From Mycobacterium spongiae (lineage in GTDB: Bacteria > Actinomycetota > Actinomycetes > Mycobacteriales > Mycobacteriaceae), in contig NZ_CP046600.1 of NCBI RefSeq assembly GCF_018278905.1, forward strand, positions 3,224,001 through 3,288,000: 64,000 nt of DNA, in the 5' to 3' direction. Below are positions 16,321 to 27,295 of this stretch, one piece after another. The position numbers were made by a program, and so were the translations under genes. The stretch's first letter is position 1. Each line of letters begins with the position of its first letter. The notes beneath the pieces are model-generated. The model searched no databases. It had not been told where the DNA came from and was given only the letters and a program-made list of their open reading frames with translations.

Positions 16321-18090
16321 GTGGCTGCCGTGCTGAGTGTGGGTTCGGTTTTCGCCGGCTACCGGGTTGAGCAGGCGTTGGGTGCCGGGGGGATGGGCAC
16401 CGTTTATCGGGTGCGCAATCCGGATTTGCCGCGTAGCGAAGCTTTGAAGGTGCTCGACGCCGAGTTGTCACGGGATCCCGATTTTCGGGCACGGTTTGTC
16501 CGCGAGGCCGATGTAGCCGCGGGCCTGGACCATCCCAACATCGTGTCGGTCTATCAGCGCGGCCAATTCGACGGCAAACTGTGGATTGCGATGCAGTTCA
16601 TCGATGGCTGCAACGCTGACGATGCGCTGCGGGCGGCGATGATGCCCGCAACGCGGGCGGTGTACGTGGTCGGAGAGGTCGCCAAGGCGCTCGACTATGC
16701 GCACCAGCGCGGCGTGGTACATCGCGATATCAAGCCGGCCAATTTCTTGTTGTCGGGGTCAGCTGCCGGCGATGAGCGGGTGCTGCTCAGTGATTTCGGG
16801 ATCGCGCGTGCGCTCGGCGACACTGGGCTGACCTCGACCGGTTCGGTGCTGGCGACGTTGGCGTATGCCGCGCCGGAAGTTCTTGCGGGGCAAGGTTCTG
16901 ACGGTCGCGCTGATCTGTATTCATTGGGGTGCTCACTCTTTCGGCTGCTCACCGGAGAGGCACCGTATTCCGTGGGCGGTGGCGCGGCGGCGGTGATCGC
17001 GGCTCATCTGCACCAGCCGCCGCCGACCGTCAGCGATCGCGTGCCAGGGCTGCCTCCTGCGATGGATGCGGTGATCGCCACGGCGATGGCCAAGGACCCG
17101 GCGCGCCGGTTTGCCTCCGCGCGCGAGCTCGCACATGCCGCTGCGGTGGCTCTGCATGAGGGACGCATCGTCAGCCCGGCAGCGCCGGGCCCCGGTCCGC
17201 ACGGTATCCCCGCGAGCGCGACGCCGAGCTTGCCGCGGTGGCAGCATCCGGTCGGACCGGAGACCGCGATGGCCCCGCCGCCCGCCCATGCCTGGCCGCC
17301 AGGTCTCCCGTCCCCGGCGAGGCGGCCGCGTCACCTCAGAGGGGTCATCGCCGCGGTGGCGGTCACGGTGGTACTAATCTCCGCAGCCATCACTTCGTTG
17401 ATCACGACATCGCACTCGCCACGTACCACGACAAAGACCGGCACGACAGCCCCTTCCCCTACCGCCTCGACAACGCCGCGCCGGCCGCCGATAGTGACAC
17501 AGTCGCGCCTACCCGGTTTGTTGCCCTCCCTTGATGAGGTGAAGAACTTCTTGGGCAACCAGAACCTGATAGCCCAACAGCCATCCTTCCAACCCATCGC
17601 CGCCGAAGTCGCCGCCGACCCCACAGAGTGCTTGCCGACCATAGCGGGCGGCGATCCCAGCGAATACGAAATGCAGACCACTATCGGTTACTACGGGTCA
17701 GCGATCGGCGAGCCCCAGGGTGAAGCCATGGTGCCGCAAGTGAGCCAGGTGGTCCTGGCTTTCCGCGACGCTGCGGCCGCTCAACGACAACTTGCGAATT
17801 CGTTGTCGGTTTGGCGTAAATGCGGCGGCTCGACCATGACACTGCTCGGAGAACCCAGCAAACCTAGGCACATCGGGTTGTCGATCAGCGTTCCTGAGGA
17901 TGCCGAGAACGGCATCACCACGCTAATACTGATAGCACAAGGGAATCTAGCCACGATACGCAGTGACCGCGCCATCGCCGCCAAAGACAATGTGCTTGTC
18001 GACATCGCCGTCCAAATGAAGAACACCGATCGCGGCCAGCAAGCCGTCCTCGGCATCACGAACTACATCCTCAGCAAGATTCCTGGCTGA
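16321..18090 (+). CDS. pknJ: Membrane Ser/Thr protein kinase PknJ
   Basis: A 589-residue receptor-type kinase. The kinase domain has the Gly loop GAGGMG (21-26), Lys43 in [14 protein letters not shown] with catalytic Asp136, and DFG at 158-160, followed by a Thr/Ser-rich activation loop. A Pro-rich juxtamembrane stretch leads to one transmembrane helix (about residues 340-360, [20 protein letters not shown]). The external part (about 390-589) has paired cysteines (TECLP, RKCGG) and resembles the PknH-type extracellular sensor domain. Position after lppJ and before pepE agrees with Rv2088. Start GTG 16321; GTG 16330 is an alternative. Confidence 0.88.
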   Translation: MAAVLSVGSVFAGYRVEQALGAGGMGTVYRVRNPDLPRSEALKVLDAELSRDPDFRARFVREADVAAGLDHPNIVSVYQRGQFDGKLWIAMQFIDGCNADDALRAAMMPATRAVYVVGEVAKALDYAHQRGVVHRDIKPANFLLSGSAAGDERVLLSDFGIARALGDTGLTSTGSVLATLAYAAPEVLAGQGSDGRADLYSLGCSLFRLLTGEAPYSVGGGAAAVIAAHLHQPPPTVSDRVPGLPPAMDAVIATAMAKDPARRFASARELAHAAAVALHEGRIVSPAAPGPGPHGIPASATPSLPRWQHPVGPETAMAPPPAHAWPPGLPSPARRPRHLRGVIAAVAVTVVLISAAITSLITTSHSPRTTTKTGTTAPSPTASTTPRRPPIVTQSRLPGLLPSLDEVKNFLGNQNLIAQQPSFQPIAAEVAADPTECLPTIAGGDPSEYEMQTTIGYYGSAIGEPQGEAMVPQVSQVVLAFRDAAAAQRQLANSLSVWRKCGGSTMTLLGEPSKPRHIGLSISVPEDAENGITTLILIAQGNLATIRSDRAIAAKDNVLVDIAVQMKNTDRGQQAVLGITNYILSKIPG

Positions 18091-18097
18091 GCAGACC

Positions 18098-19225
18098 TTA
18101 GGACACCGGCACCACGATCAGGTCGTGCGGACGGTTGTTGACTGCCCGCGCGCCACTGTCGGTCACGATCACAATGTCCTCGATGCGAGCCCCCCACCGG
18201 CCCGGGAAGTAGATGCCCGGCTCGATCGAAAATGCCATGCCGGCAGCCAGGGGCAAATCGTTGCCCGCGACAATGTAGGGCTCCTCGTGCACCGACAGCC
18301 CGATACCGTGCCCGGTGCGGTGCACGAAATACTCGGCGAGGCCCGCGGCGTCCAACACGCCGCGGGCGACAGCGTCGACCTTGGCAGCGGTCACACCTGG
18401 CCTGACCATATCGAAGGCCGCACGCTGCGCCTGTTGCAGCGTTGAATAGTGCTGTGCCACATCGTCGTTAGGCTCACCGATGCTGTACGTGCGAGTCGAG
18501 TCGGAGTGGTATCCGGGCTCGTAGGTGCCGCCGATGTCGACGACGACGATGTCACCCGCCTGCAGGGTGCGATCCGAGTATCCGTGGTGCGGGTCCGCAC
18601 CGTGCGGGCCAGAACCCACAATGACAAACGCTACCTCCGAATGTCCTTCGGCCACAATTGCTTCGGAGATATCAGCGGCGACGTCGGCTTCCGTCCGGCC
18701 GGGAACCAGCAGACCCGGTACCTGGGCATGTACCCGGTCGATGGCCGCACCCGCCTGCACCAGCGCGTCAATCTCGCACTCCTCCTTGATCATCCGCAGT
18801 TCGCGCAGCACACCGCTGGCCAGCACCGGCAGCACGCCAAGCATGACGGCCAGCGGCAACAGATGCAGTGCCGGCGTCGAATCGGTGACCGCGGTCGCGG
18901 CAGAGGTGCCGCCCAGAGCGGCAGTCACCAACTGGTATGGGTCTTCGCCGTCGACCCAGTCACGCACCGGAATGCCCAATTCGCCAACGGCAGAACCCTT
19001 GAGCGAGGCCAGCTCCAGTCGTGGCACGACCAGGCTCGGCTCACCGCCGGCCGGCAGAATCAGCGCGGTGAGTCGCTCGAACGTGTGCGCGCGTGAGCCC
19101 AGCAGGTAGCGAAGGTCTTCGCCCGGGGTGATCACCAGGCCGTCGAGGCCGCTGTCGGCGGTCGCAGCCATTGCCGCGGCCAGCCGGCGGGCGTACACCG
19201 CGGTGTCGAATCGGCGAGCATCCAT
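18098..19225 (-). CDS. pepE: Xaa-Pro dipeptidase PepE (M24 metallopeptidase)
   Basis: A 375-residue protein, the same length as M. tuberculosis PepE when started at MDARRFD; an ATG seven codons upstream is also open. The N-terminal creatinase-like domain is followed by the pita-bread catalytic domain. Metal ligands are visible: Asp in VVVDIGG, Asp in SDSTRTY, His in HRTGHGIG, Glu in EPGIYF and Glu in ARIEDIV. It cleaves dipeptides with C-terminal proline in the cytoplasm. It converges with pknJ, with 7 bp between stops. Confidence 0.92.
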   Translation of the reverse strand: MDARRFDTAVYARRLAAAMAATADSGLDGLVITPGEDLRYLLGSRAHTFERLTALILPAGGEPSLVVPRLELASLKGSAVGELGIPVRDWVDGEDPYQLVTAALGGTSAATAVTDSTPALHLLPLAVMLGVLPVLASGVLRELRMIKEECEIDALVQAGAAIDRVHAQVPGLLVPGRTEADVAADISEAIVAEGHSEVAFVIVGSGPHGADPHHGYSDRTLQAGDIVVVDIGGTYEPGYHSDSTRTYSIGEPNDDVAQHYSTLQQAQRAAFDMVRPGVTAAKVDAVARGVLDAAGLAEYFVHRTGHGIGLSVHEEPYIVAGNDLPLAAGMAFSIEPGIYFPGRWGARIEDIVIVTDSGARAVNNRPHDLIVVPVS

Positions 19226-19251
19226 GCCAGCCAGGCTAGCGTCCATCCTCG

Positions 19252-19304
19252 AACGTCGACTTGGTGTGCCGATTTTCCCGAATGGTCGACATCAAGTCGA
19301 CGTT
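19252..19304. repeat. 12-bp perfect inverted repeat, intergenic palindrome family copy 1
   Basis: AACGTCGACTTG (19252-19263) and CAAGTCGACGTT (19293-19304) are perfect inverted repeats around a 29-nt loop, in the divergent gap between pepE and the exonuclease gene. A longer relative is found at 48716-48774. It sits where promoters are expected, so it may be an operator or a dispersed repeat. Confidence 0.6.
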
Positions 19305-19328
19305 GGGCGACGTGAGACGATAGCCCGC

Positions 19329-20303
19329 GTGTCCGCACCCCTGCTATTGCTCGACGGCGCCAGTATGTGGTTCCGCTCATACTTCGGGGTGCCGTCGTCG
19401 ATCACCGCTCCGGATGGCCGACCAGTCAACGCCGTTCGTGGATTCATCGACTCGGTGGCGGTCGTGGTCACACAACAGCGACCCGGACGGTTGGTGGTGT
19501 GCCTCGATCTGGATTGGCGGCCGCAGTTCCGGGTGGACCTCATCCCCTCGTACAAGGCCCATCGCGTCGCGGAGGCGGAACCGCCCAGCCAGCCCGACGA
19601 GCAGGAAGTCCCCGACGAGGAGGAAGTCCCCGACGACCTGACCCCGCAGGTTGACATGATCATGGAACTTCTGGACGCTTTCGGGATCCCGACGGCGGGC
19701 GCACCGGGTTTCGAGGCCGACGACGTGCTGGGCACGCTGGCGGCACGGGAAAGTTGCGACCCGGTCGTTGTGGTGAGCGGCGACCGCGACCTGCTGCAGG
19801 TGGTAGCTGACGATCCGGTCCCCGTGCGGGTGCTCTACCTGGGCCGTGGGCTATCCAAAGCGACCCTGTTCGGGCCTGCGGAAGTGGCCGACCGCTATGG
19901 CGTACCCGTGGATCGGGCCGGGCCGGCCTATGCGGAACTCGCGCTATTGCGCGGCGATCCATCCGACGGCCTGCCCGGTGTGCCCGGAGTCGGCGAGAAA
20001 ACGGCAGCCGGATTGCTGGCTCAACATGGCTCGCTGGAGCGGATCATGGCTGCGGCCCACGAGACGGCATCACCGATGGCCAAAGGACTGCGGGCCAAGC
20101 TGCTGGCCGCGTCGGCCTATGTCGAGGCCGCGGGTCCGGTCGTGCGGGTAGCCACCGATGCGCCGGTCACACTGTCCACACCCAGCGACGCGCTACCGCG
20201 GGTCGCCGCCGACCCAGCGCGCACCGCGGAGCTGGCTACTCAGCTTGGCGTGGGGTCATCGATCACGCGACTGCAGAAAGCCCTCGACACGCTGCCCGCG
20301 TGA
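19329..20303 (+). CDS. 5'-3' exonuclease of the Pol I / FEN family (Rv2090 homologue)
   Basis: A 324-residue protein from GTG 19329, giving [20 protein letters not shown]; the open frame extends further upstream but only through the pepE overlap. FEN-type metal-binding acidic residues are visible: [23 protein letters not shown] and [10 protein letters not shown], then [20 protein letters not shown], the helix-3-turn-helix DNA-binding motif. This is the 5' nuclease fold of DNA polymerase I without the polymerase. It probably removes 5' flaps or RNA primers. M. tuberculosis Rv2090 is annotated longer (about 393 residues), probably from a start inside pepE. Confidence 0.88.
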   Translation: MSAPLLLLDGASMWFRSYFGVPSSITAPDGRPVNAVRGFIDSVAVVVTQQRPGRLVVCLDLDWRPQFRVDLIPSYKAHRVAEAEPPSQPDEQEVPDEEEVPDDLTPQVDMIMELLDAFGIPTAGAPGFEADDVLGTLAARESCDPVVVVSGDRDLLQVVADDPVPVRVLYLGRGLSKATLFGPAEVADRYGVPVDRAGPAYAELALLRGDPSDGLPGVPGVGEKTAAGLLAQHGSLERIMAAAHETASPMAKGLRAKLLAASAYVEAAGPVVRVATDAPVTLSTPSDALPRVAADPARTAELATQLGVGSSITRLQKALDTLPA

Positions 20304-20314
20304 CACGTTGCGAA

Positions 20315-21064
20315 TTACTGGGGCCGACCGACCTCGTAGGTGCCCTTGTCGTCCTGGAAGGTCACCGTGACGCGCTTGGTAGCCCCATCGATGGAGACAC
20401 TGCAGTCGAATGTCGCGCCCTTCTTGACCGTCGGATTCGCACCGTCATTGCACTGCACATCTTTGACGTTCTTGGCGCCGTAGCCGTTCGTCTCGTCGGT
20501 GAGAACTTGCTGCACGCCGGCCTGTGCCCGATTGACGTCCAATTTGGTGGTAACGAAGAAGCCGGGCACCCAGAACCCGAGCACCAGAATCACGACGATG
20601 AACAGCAAGGCGATCCCACCGATCACGCCGCCGATCACCGCGTTCGAACGCTTTGCACCGGTACTCGGCTGGTCGTAGGTCGGGAACTGTTGTTGCGGGT
20701 ACTGGCCAGGCTGACCGTATTGACCAGGCTGACCGTACTGGCCCGGCTGGCCATATTGGCCGGGCTGCTGGTATCCATACTGACCGGGCTGCCCGTACTG
20801 ACCGGGCGTGGCGTACTGAGTGGGCTGCGAACCGAGGTCGGACTGCCCATAGCCGGGCGCGGATGGCGGGTACTGCTGCGGATAGGCCGGGTCAACCGGC
20901 TGCTGGTATTGGGGCGTATACGCCGGAGGTTGCCACCCCGCGTCCTGGTTCGGCTGCTGCTGCCAGGGAGACCCTGCCACCACGGTCGGGTCAGAGGACC
21001 GATCGGCACCCTCGCCGGGCGGCTGCCACGGCTGCATCGGGTCTGATCCCTGCGGTCCGCTCAT
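20315..21064 (-). CDS. Membrane protein with Pro/Gln/Tyr repeats and DUF4333-like domain (Rv2091c homologue)
   Basis: A 249-residue protein. The first 130 residues are a Pro/Gln/Tyr/Gly-rich cytoplasmic region containing six or more PGQYGQ repeats in tandem. One transmembrane helix follows ([20 protein letters not shown]), then an external domain with two Cys (VQCNDG, TFDCSV) and YEVGRP, typical of DUF4333. It lies downstream of helY in the same direction. The repeat number probably varies between strains. Function unknown. Confidence 0.8.
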   Translation of the reverse strand: MSGPQGSDPMQPWQPPGEGADRSSDPTVVAGSPWQQQPNQDAGWQPPAYTPQYQQPVDPAYPQQYPPSAPGYGQSDLGSQPTQYATPGQYGQPGQYGYQQPGQYGQPGQYGQPGQYGQPGQYPQQQFPTYDQPSTGAKRSNAVIGGVIGGIALLFIVVILVLGFWVPGFFVTTKLDVNRAQAGVQQVLTDETNGYGAKNVKDVQCNDGANPTVKKGATFDCSVSIDGATKRVTVTFQDDKGTYEVGRPQ

Positions 21065-21123
21065 CGTCTCTCCTCGTCCTGTGCTGCTCGCGTTAGGTGG
21101 TGTAACCGTAGCTGCGGCCCAGC

Positions 21124-23904
21124 CTACCCGGCGTCAACTGCGACGACGCCGCGCCGAACGTCATTGATGGCCCGTTTGGCGGTTGCCCGCAGCTCCGCAT
21201 TCGGCGCGGCATTGCGAACCTGATCCAACAGGTCCAGCACCTGCCGGCACCACCGCACGAAATCCCCCGCTGACAAGGCCGTTTGGGAAGAACCGGCGTC
21301 GGCAGCGGCCAATGCCGAGGCCAGATCCCCGGTCCGTGCCCAGCGGTAGATCACCTTCACGAAGCCATCGTCAGGTTCGCGAGTCGGGGTGATCCGGTGC
21401 GTCTGCTCATCGGCCCGCAGCTTCGTGGACAGCCTCGAAGTCTGGTTGAGCGCCTTCCGTAATCCCGGTGTGGGCACCTCCGTGCCGAATGGGGCTCCGG
21501 GACCATCACCACCGCGCGTCTCGTAGAGCACCACCGAGACCACGGCCGCCAACTCTGCCGGCTTCAAACCTCCCCACGCGCCGGTGCGCAAGCATTCGGC
21601 GACCAAGAGATCGCTTTCGCTGTAAATCCGGGCCAATAGCCGTCCGTCGTCACTGACTTTCGGATCTGTAGCCGGACCCTGGATGAACTCGCGCTCGATG
21701 AGCAGCCCGACAATACGGTCGAAGGTTCGCGCCAACGAGTTGGTAGCAGCGGCCACTTTCTTCTCCAGCTGCGCATTGTCGCGTTCGATGCGCAGGTAGC
21801 GCTCGGCCTGGCGGATCTGGGCTTCGAGGCCGGGCGAATTGTGCGCCGGATGGCGGCGTAGTTGTTCGCGCAGCGAAGCCAGTTCCGGATCGTGCATGGC
21901 GCCATCCCGGTCCTTGGGGGCGCGGTGTCCTGTGGGGACGTCCAGTCCGGCGGCCGCCGATCGCAGCGCCGAGGCCAGATCACGGCGGACGCGCGGCTGG
22001 CGGTGCTCAACCCGCTTGGGCAAGGACATCGACCCCACGGGCGGCGAGGCGCCCGAGTAGTCGGCCGACGAAATCCGGCCCGCCCAGCGGTGTTCGGTCA
22101 GTACCAACGGCCGCGGATCGGAGCTGTCGCGCGCCGATTCCAGGACCACCGCAAGCCCACCGCGACGGCGGTGGGTGATGGTGATGATGTCGCCGCGGCG
22201 CAGCGCAGCCAGAGCATCGCTGGCCGCCTGGCGACGCTCCAGGCGGGATGCGCGGGCCTGCGCCCGCTCCACGTCGGAGATCTGCGCGCGCAGCCGCGCG
22301 TAATCGAGAATGGGCGCGTCGTGGCCGCCCAGCTCGGTGGCGATCTCACCGAGCATTCGCTGTCCGCGTTCGATCCCGCTGACCAGTCCGACGACGGATC
22401 GGTCTGCTTGATACTGGGCGAACGACTGCTCCAACAGGCGGTGGGCCTCTTCGGGCCCCATCCGATGCACCAGGTTGATCGTCATGTTGTACGACGGTGC
22501 GAACGAGCTACGCAGCGGAAAGGTACGGGTAGACGCCAGGCCGGCTACCTCGGAGGGTTCGACGTCCGGGTGCCAGATGACCACGGCATGACCTTCGATG
22601 TCGATGCCGCGCCGGCCGGCTCGTCCGGTCAACTGCGTGTACTCCCCCGGAGTCAACGCCGCGTGCTGCTCCCCGTTGAATTTCACCAACTTCTCGAGCA
22701 CCACCGTGCGGGCCGGCATGTTGATGCCGAGCGCCAGAGTTTCGGTGGCAAACACCGCCTTGACCAGGCCGGCGGTAAACAGCTCCTCAACCGTGTGCCG
22801 GAACGCCGGCAGCATCCCGGCGTGGTGGGCCGCCAGCCCGCGCAGCAGGCCCTCGCGCCACTCGTAGTAGCCGAGTACCTCCAAGTCGGAATCGGGAAGG
22901 TCACCGCAGCGGTGTTCAATCACCTCCGCGATCTGGGCGCGTTCCTCCTCGCTGGTCAGCCGCAGCGGCGACCGTAGGCACTGACTGACCGCCCCGTCGC
23001 AACCGGCGCGGGAGAACACGAAGGTAATCGCTGGCAGCAGCCCTTCGCGGTCCAAGGTGGCGATCACGTCAGGGCGCGCGGGTGGCCTATAGAAACGGGG
23101 CCGACCGGGCCCGCCACCACGTCCCCTGCCCGCCCGACGTGAGCCACGCACCTCCGACATCCGCTCTGCTTCGCGCCGATGCGCGATATGGCGCCGCAGC
23201 TCCTCATTGACCTGCGAGTTGGGTTTGGCTCCGCGTACGTCGGGGCCACCATCTGGGTTGTGATTGGCCCCGTAGTCGAACAGGTCAAACAGGCGCTTGC
23301 CGACCAAGACGTGTTGCCATAGGGGTACCGGCCGGTGCTCGTCCACGACCACCGTGGTGTCGCCGCGCACGGTTTGGATCCAGCCGCCGAACTCCTCGGC
23401 GTTGCTCACCGTCGCCGACAAGCTGACGACCTTCACATCGTCGGGCAGATGCAGGATGACCTCCTCCCAGACCGGACCTCGCATCCGGTCGGCCAGGAAG
23501 TGCACCTCGTCCATGACTACGTAGGCAAGTCCTTGCAGCGCAGGCGAATCGGCGTAGAGCATGTTGCGCAGTACCTCGGTGGTCATCACCACCACCGATG
23601 CGTCGCCGTTGACCGACAGATCACCGGTCAGCAGCCCGATCTCGTCGGGGCCGTAGCGTTCGGTGAGATCGGTGTGCTTCTGGTTGCTCAAAGCCTTCAG
23701 CGGAGTGGTGTAGAAGCACTTGCCGCCCGAGCGCAGGGCCAGATGAACCGCAAACTCGCCGACCACTGTCTTGCCGGCGCCAGTCGGGGCGCACACCAGC
23801 ACGCCGTGGCCGCGTTCCAGTGCAGCGCAGGCCTCCTGCTGAAATCCATCGAGGGAGAAGGGCAATTCGGCGGTGAACCGGGCCAGCTCCGCGAGTTCGG
23901 TCAC
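21124..23904 (-). CDS. helY: DExH-box helicase HelY (Ski2/Mtr4-like)
   Basis: A 926-residue superfamily-2 helicase close to M. tuberculosis HelY (906). Motif I APTGAGKT (about residue 40), motif II DEVH, motif III SAT, then the second RecA domain with motif V/VI segments [10 protein letters not shown] and [10 protein letters not shown]. An Arg/Gly-rich insertion ([12 protein letters not shown]) lies in the first half and may contact RNA. The C-terminal region with EREFIQG and [10 protein letters not shown] is the DSHCT domain. It probably unwinds RNA in decay or processing. It is followed by the Rv2091c homologue and preceded by tatC. Confidence 0.92.
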   Translation of the reverse strand: MTELAELARFTAELPFSLDGFQQEACAALERGHGVLVCAPTGAGKTVVGEFAVHLALRSGGKCFYTTPLKALSNQKHTDLTERYGPDEIGLLTGDLSVNGDASVVVMTTEVLRNMLYADSPALQGLAYVVMDEVHFLADRMRGPVWEEVILHLPDDVKVVSLSATVSNAEEFGGWIQTVRGDTTVVVDEHRPVPLWQHVLVGKRLFDLFDYGANHNPDGGPDVRGAKPNSQVNEELRRHIAHRREAERMSEVRGSRRAGRGRGGGPGRPRFYRPPARPDVIATLDREGLLPAITFVFSRAGCDGAVSQCLRSPLRLTSEEERAQIAEVIEHRCGDLPDSDLEVLGYYEWREGLLRGLAAHHAGMLPAFRHTVEELFTAGLVKAVFATETLALGINMPARTVVLEKLVKFNGEQHAALTPGEYTQLTGRAGRRGIDIEGHAVVIWHPDVEPSEVAGLASTRTFPLRSSFAPSYNMTINLVHRMGPEEAHRLLEQSFAQYQADRSVVGLVSGIERGQRMLGEIATELGGHDAPILDYARLRAQISDVERAQARASRLERRQAASDALAALRRGDIITITHRRRGGLAVVLESARDSSDPRPLVLTEHRWAGRISSADYSGASPPVGSMSLPKRVEHRQPRVRRDLASALRSAAAGLDVPTGHRAPKDRDGAMHDPELASLREQLRRHPAHNSPGLEAQIRQAERYLRIERDNAQLEKKVAAATNSLARTFDRIVGLLIEREFIQGPATDPKVSDDGRLLARIYSESDLLVAECLRTGAWGGLKPAELAAVVSVVLYETRGGDGPGAPFGTEVPTPGLRKALNQTSRLSTKLRADEQTHRITPTREPDDGFVKVIYRWARTGDLASALAAADAGSSQTALSAGDFVRWCRQVLDLLDQVRNAAPNAELRATAKRAINDVRRGVVAVDAG

Positions 23905-23928
23905 GCCGCAGCCTTGATGCGCCGGCGG

Positions 23929-24888
<960 letters not shown>

Positions 24889-24903
24889 TCAGCGACGCCT
24901 TGG

Positions 24904-25155
24904 CTAAGCCGGGCGTGCTTCGTTGTGGTCTTGGCCAGTAGCTGGCGGCGGGTCGACCCGCTGGGACTGTACTGGCGTGGGAGTCTCGATGGACGCTTCG
25001 GCTTTGTTCTCGTTCTGCAGTTCACGCACCTCGGACTTAAAGATTCGCAACGACTTGCCCAACGAGCGTGCCGCATCGGGGAGCTTCTTGGCACCGAACA
25101 ACACGATCACTACGACAGCGAGGATCGCCCAGTGCCACGGACTCAGACTGCCCAC
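24904..25155 (-). CDS. tatA: Twin-arginine translocase subunit TatA
   Basis: An 83-residue protein when started at GTG 25155 (VGSLSPWHWAILAVVVIVLF), the same size as M. tuberculosis TatA; longer frames run back into the pafC end. It has one N-terminal transmembrane helix, then the FGAKKLPDAARSLGKS amphipathic helix with the FG hinge, and an acidic/polar tail. Many copies form the pore-like assembly for folded-protein export. It lies between pafC and tatC, same strand. Confidence 0.95.
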   Translation of the reverse strand: MGSLSPWHWAILAVVVIVLFGAKKLPDAARSLGKSLRIFKSEVRELQNENKAEASIETPTPVQSQRVDPPPATGQDHNEARPA

Positions 25156-25231
25156 TTTGATTACCTCCAGACGTCTCCCCGATGCTACCTCAGCAGGGGC
25201 AACCCACCGGAGTGCCCGCGCCGCGGCGTGG

Positions 25232-26218
25232 TCACGCCTCGTGGGCCTCGTGGGCCTCGTAGGACTCATAGGACGTGAGCGCCGCTGCCGCGGTGGCCTG
25301 TACTCGCTGGCCGAGCGACTCCGGCGCCAGCACTTGCACGGCCGACCCGAAGCCCAGCAACAGCCGGGTCATCCAGTCGGCGGAGGCGTAGGTCATGGCG
25401 ACCTCGCACGAGCCATCGGGCAGTTCGCGCACGTCGCGCACCGGGTAGTACTCCAGCATCCATAGCGCCGACGGCGCCACCCGCAGCGTTGCCGCCGGCA
25501 ATGCCGGGTCCGCGTCGAACAGCGAGGTATCGGGCGGTGCTTGCAACGTCAGTGCCGGCGGCGCGGCCGGCTCATCCAACTCGGTTGCCTCGACGATCCG
25601 GTCGAAGCGGAACAGCCGAACACCCTCGGCCTCGCGCGACCAGGCCTCCAGGTAGCTGTTCCCGCCGATCAGCAACACGCGGATGGGGTCGACGGTCCGG
25701 GTGGTCACCGTGTCGTGCGACGCGGCGTAATAGTCGATGGTGAGTGCGCGCTTATCCCGCACCGCGGCCCGCACCGCACCCGCGGCCCGACTCTCCGCCG
25801 GGGCGTCCTGGTTGTTCACCGCGGCCAGCGTGTCATCGTGGCCGACAGTTCCGGCGGCGGCCGCGATCTTGGCGATCGCGCTGCGCGCCGCCTGCGGGTC
25901 GACCACACCCGGAATGTCGGCGAGCGCCCGCAGCGCCACCAATAGTCCCGTGGCTTCGGGCGAGGTCAGTTTGAGCGCACGGTCGATACCCGCCGAGAAG
26001 GTCACCTCCACCGTGTCGCCCGAGAACTGGAAGTCGATCAGATCACCAGGGCCGTAGCCGGGAAGCCCGCACATCCACAGCTGGTTGAGGTCCTCCTCGA
26101 GTTGTTTGGTCGAGACGCCTAGGTCGACGGCCGCCTCCGTCCTGGTGATCCGTGGATTGGCTTGAAAGTACGGCACCATATTGAGCAGCCGGACCAGCCG
26201 CGACGAGACTGACGTCAT
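25232..26218 (-). CDS. pafC: WYL-domain transcription regulator PafC
   Basis: A 328-residue regulator with an N-terminal winged helix (RLVRLLNMVPYFQANPRITR) and a WYL domain around residues 140-220 (KRALTIDYYAA, YLEAWSREAEGVRLFRFDRI). PafB and PafC form a pair that activates the RecA/LexA-independent DNA-damage response. The C-terminus ends in a short repeat, SYEAHEAHEA. It begins directly after a MIRU-like repeat that supplies its GAGGAG ribosome-binding site. It is encoded upstream of tatA. Confidence 0.92.
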   Translation of the reverse strand: MTSVSSRLVRLLNMVPYFQANPRITRTEAAVDLGVSTKQLEEDLNQLWMCGLPGYGPGDLIDFQFSGDTVEVTFSAGIDRALKLTSPEATGLLVALRALADIPGVVDPQAARSAIAKIAAAAGTVGHDDTLAAVNNQDAPAESRAAGAVRAAVRDKRALTIDYYAASHDTVTTRTVDPIRVLLIGGNSYLEAWSREAEGVRLFRFDRIVEATELDEPAAPPALTLQAPPDTSLFDADPALPAATLRVAPSALWMLEYYPVRDVRELPDGSCEVAMTYASADWMTRLLLGFGSAVQVLAPESLGQRVQATAAAALTSYESYEAHEAHEA

Positions 26219-26267
26219 TTGCGCCGCTCCTCCTCATCGCTCCGCTCTGCATCGTCGCCGACGCGGG
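26219..26267 (-). repeat. MIRU-like repeat between pafB and pafC
   Basis: On the gene strand the unit contains GGCGACGATGCAGAGCGGAG, then GATGAGGAGGAGCGGCGC, directly before the pafC ATG. The GGCGACGATGC core is common to mycobacterial interspersed repeats and recurs before dop and mshC. The unit begins right after the pafB stop and carries a GAGGAGGAG Shine-Dalgarno, so the repeat itself provides the translation signal for pafC. Confidence 0.7.
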
Positions 26268-27278
26268 TCACTGGCGCCGCTCCTCCCCGATCGCAGCATG
26301 TGCCCGCAACCGCGCCAGCACATCCTCACGCAGAGACGATGGCTGCAACACGATCGCGTCCGCCCCATAGCCGGTGATCTCGCGTGCCAAGCGGTCGCTG
26401 GATCCGATATCCAGCTCGACCACCTGACCGCTGCGACCGCCAAGTTGACGGGGCCCCAGGAGTCTTCCGGCGCGTCGCAACCCGGTAGCACGCCCGTCGG
26501 CCACCCATACCGTCGCCCGCAGACCGATCGGTGCCTCACTGACCACCTGGCTCACAATCGCGCGCAGGTCAACGCCCTCGGGCACGGCAACCGCGCCGGT
26601 CGGCCCAATCGGGGTCACCTCCGCCCCGATCCGCGACAGCCGGAAGGTGCGAGTGGCGCCCCGGTCGCGGTCATGGCCGACGAGATACCAGCGGCCCTTG
26701 TCGGTGACCACACCCCACGGCTCGACGGTCCGGGTTGCGTAGGGCTCGGCTCGCGACGAGCGGTGCGGGAACTGCACCGCTTGCCGGGAATCGATGGCCG
26801 ACAAGAGGACTCCAAGGACGTCTTCAGACCCACGCAAACCCGGCATGCCGGCCGTCGACGCGATGGCCACCGGTGTCCCGATGTCTACGGGCTCAACGTC
26901 CACTCCGGCTGCCCGCAGCTTGAGTAACGCGCCCTGGGTCGCTGTGATCAACTCCGGTGACTCCCACAGCCGGGTGGCGACGGCCACCGCGGCCGCCTCG
27001 TCGGCGGTCAGCTCGACCGGCGGCAACGCATAGGCATCGCGGTTAATGCGGTACCCCTCGGAGGGATTCAGCGCCGAGGCCTTACCGACCTCGAGCGGAA
27101 TGCCAAGGTCGCGCAGCTCGTTCTTGTCGCGTTCGAACATCCGGGAGAACGCTTCGGCATTGGGGCTGTCCGAATAGCCCGCCACGCTGGACCTGATCTT
27201 CTCCGCGGTGATGTAGCCGCGGGTGGACAGCAAGGCGATGACAAGATTCACCAGCCGTTCGACTTTCGAGATGGCCAT
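26268..27278 (-). CDS. pafB: WYL-domain transcription regulator PafB
   Basis: About 336 residues from MAISKVERLVNLVIAL, which lies 17 bp after pafA; the frame is open further upstream only inside pafA. N-terminal winged-helix domain, then a WYL domain with AVQFPHRSSRAEPYATRTVE and GRWYLVGHDRDRGATRTFRL. It works with PafC, and single-stranded DNA is the proposed inducer of the PafBC regulon (literature, not sequence). Same strand as pafA and pafC. Confidence 0.92.
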   Translation of the reverse strand: MAISKVERLVNLVIALLSTRGYITAEKIRSSVAGYSDSPNAEAFSRMFERDKNELRDLGIPLEVGKASALNPSEGYRINRDAYALPPVELTADEAAAVAVATRLWESPELITATQGALLKLRAAGVDVEPVDIGTPVAIASTAGMPGLRGSEDVLGVLLSAIDSRQAVQFPHRSSRAEPYATRTVEPWGVVTDKGRWYLVGHDRDRGATRTFRLSRIGAEVTPIGPTGAVAVPEGVDLRAIVSQVVSEAPIGLRATVWVADGRATGLRRAGRLLGPRQLGGRSGQVVELDIGSSDRLAREITGYGADAIVLQPSSLREDVLARLRAHAAIGEERRQ

Positions 27279-27295
27279 CTGGTTCAGGTTAGGGG

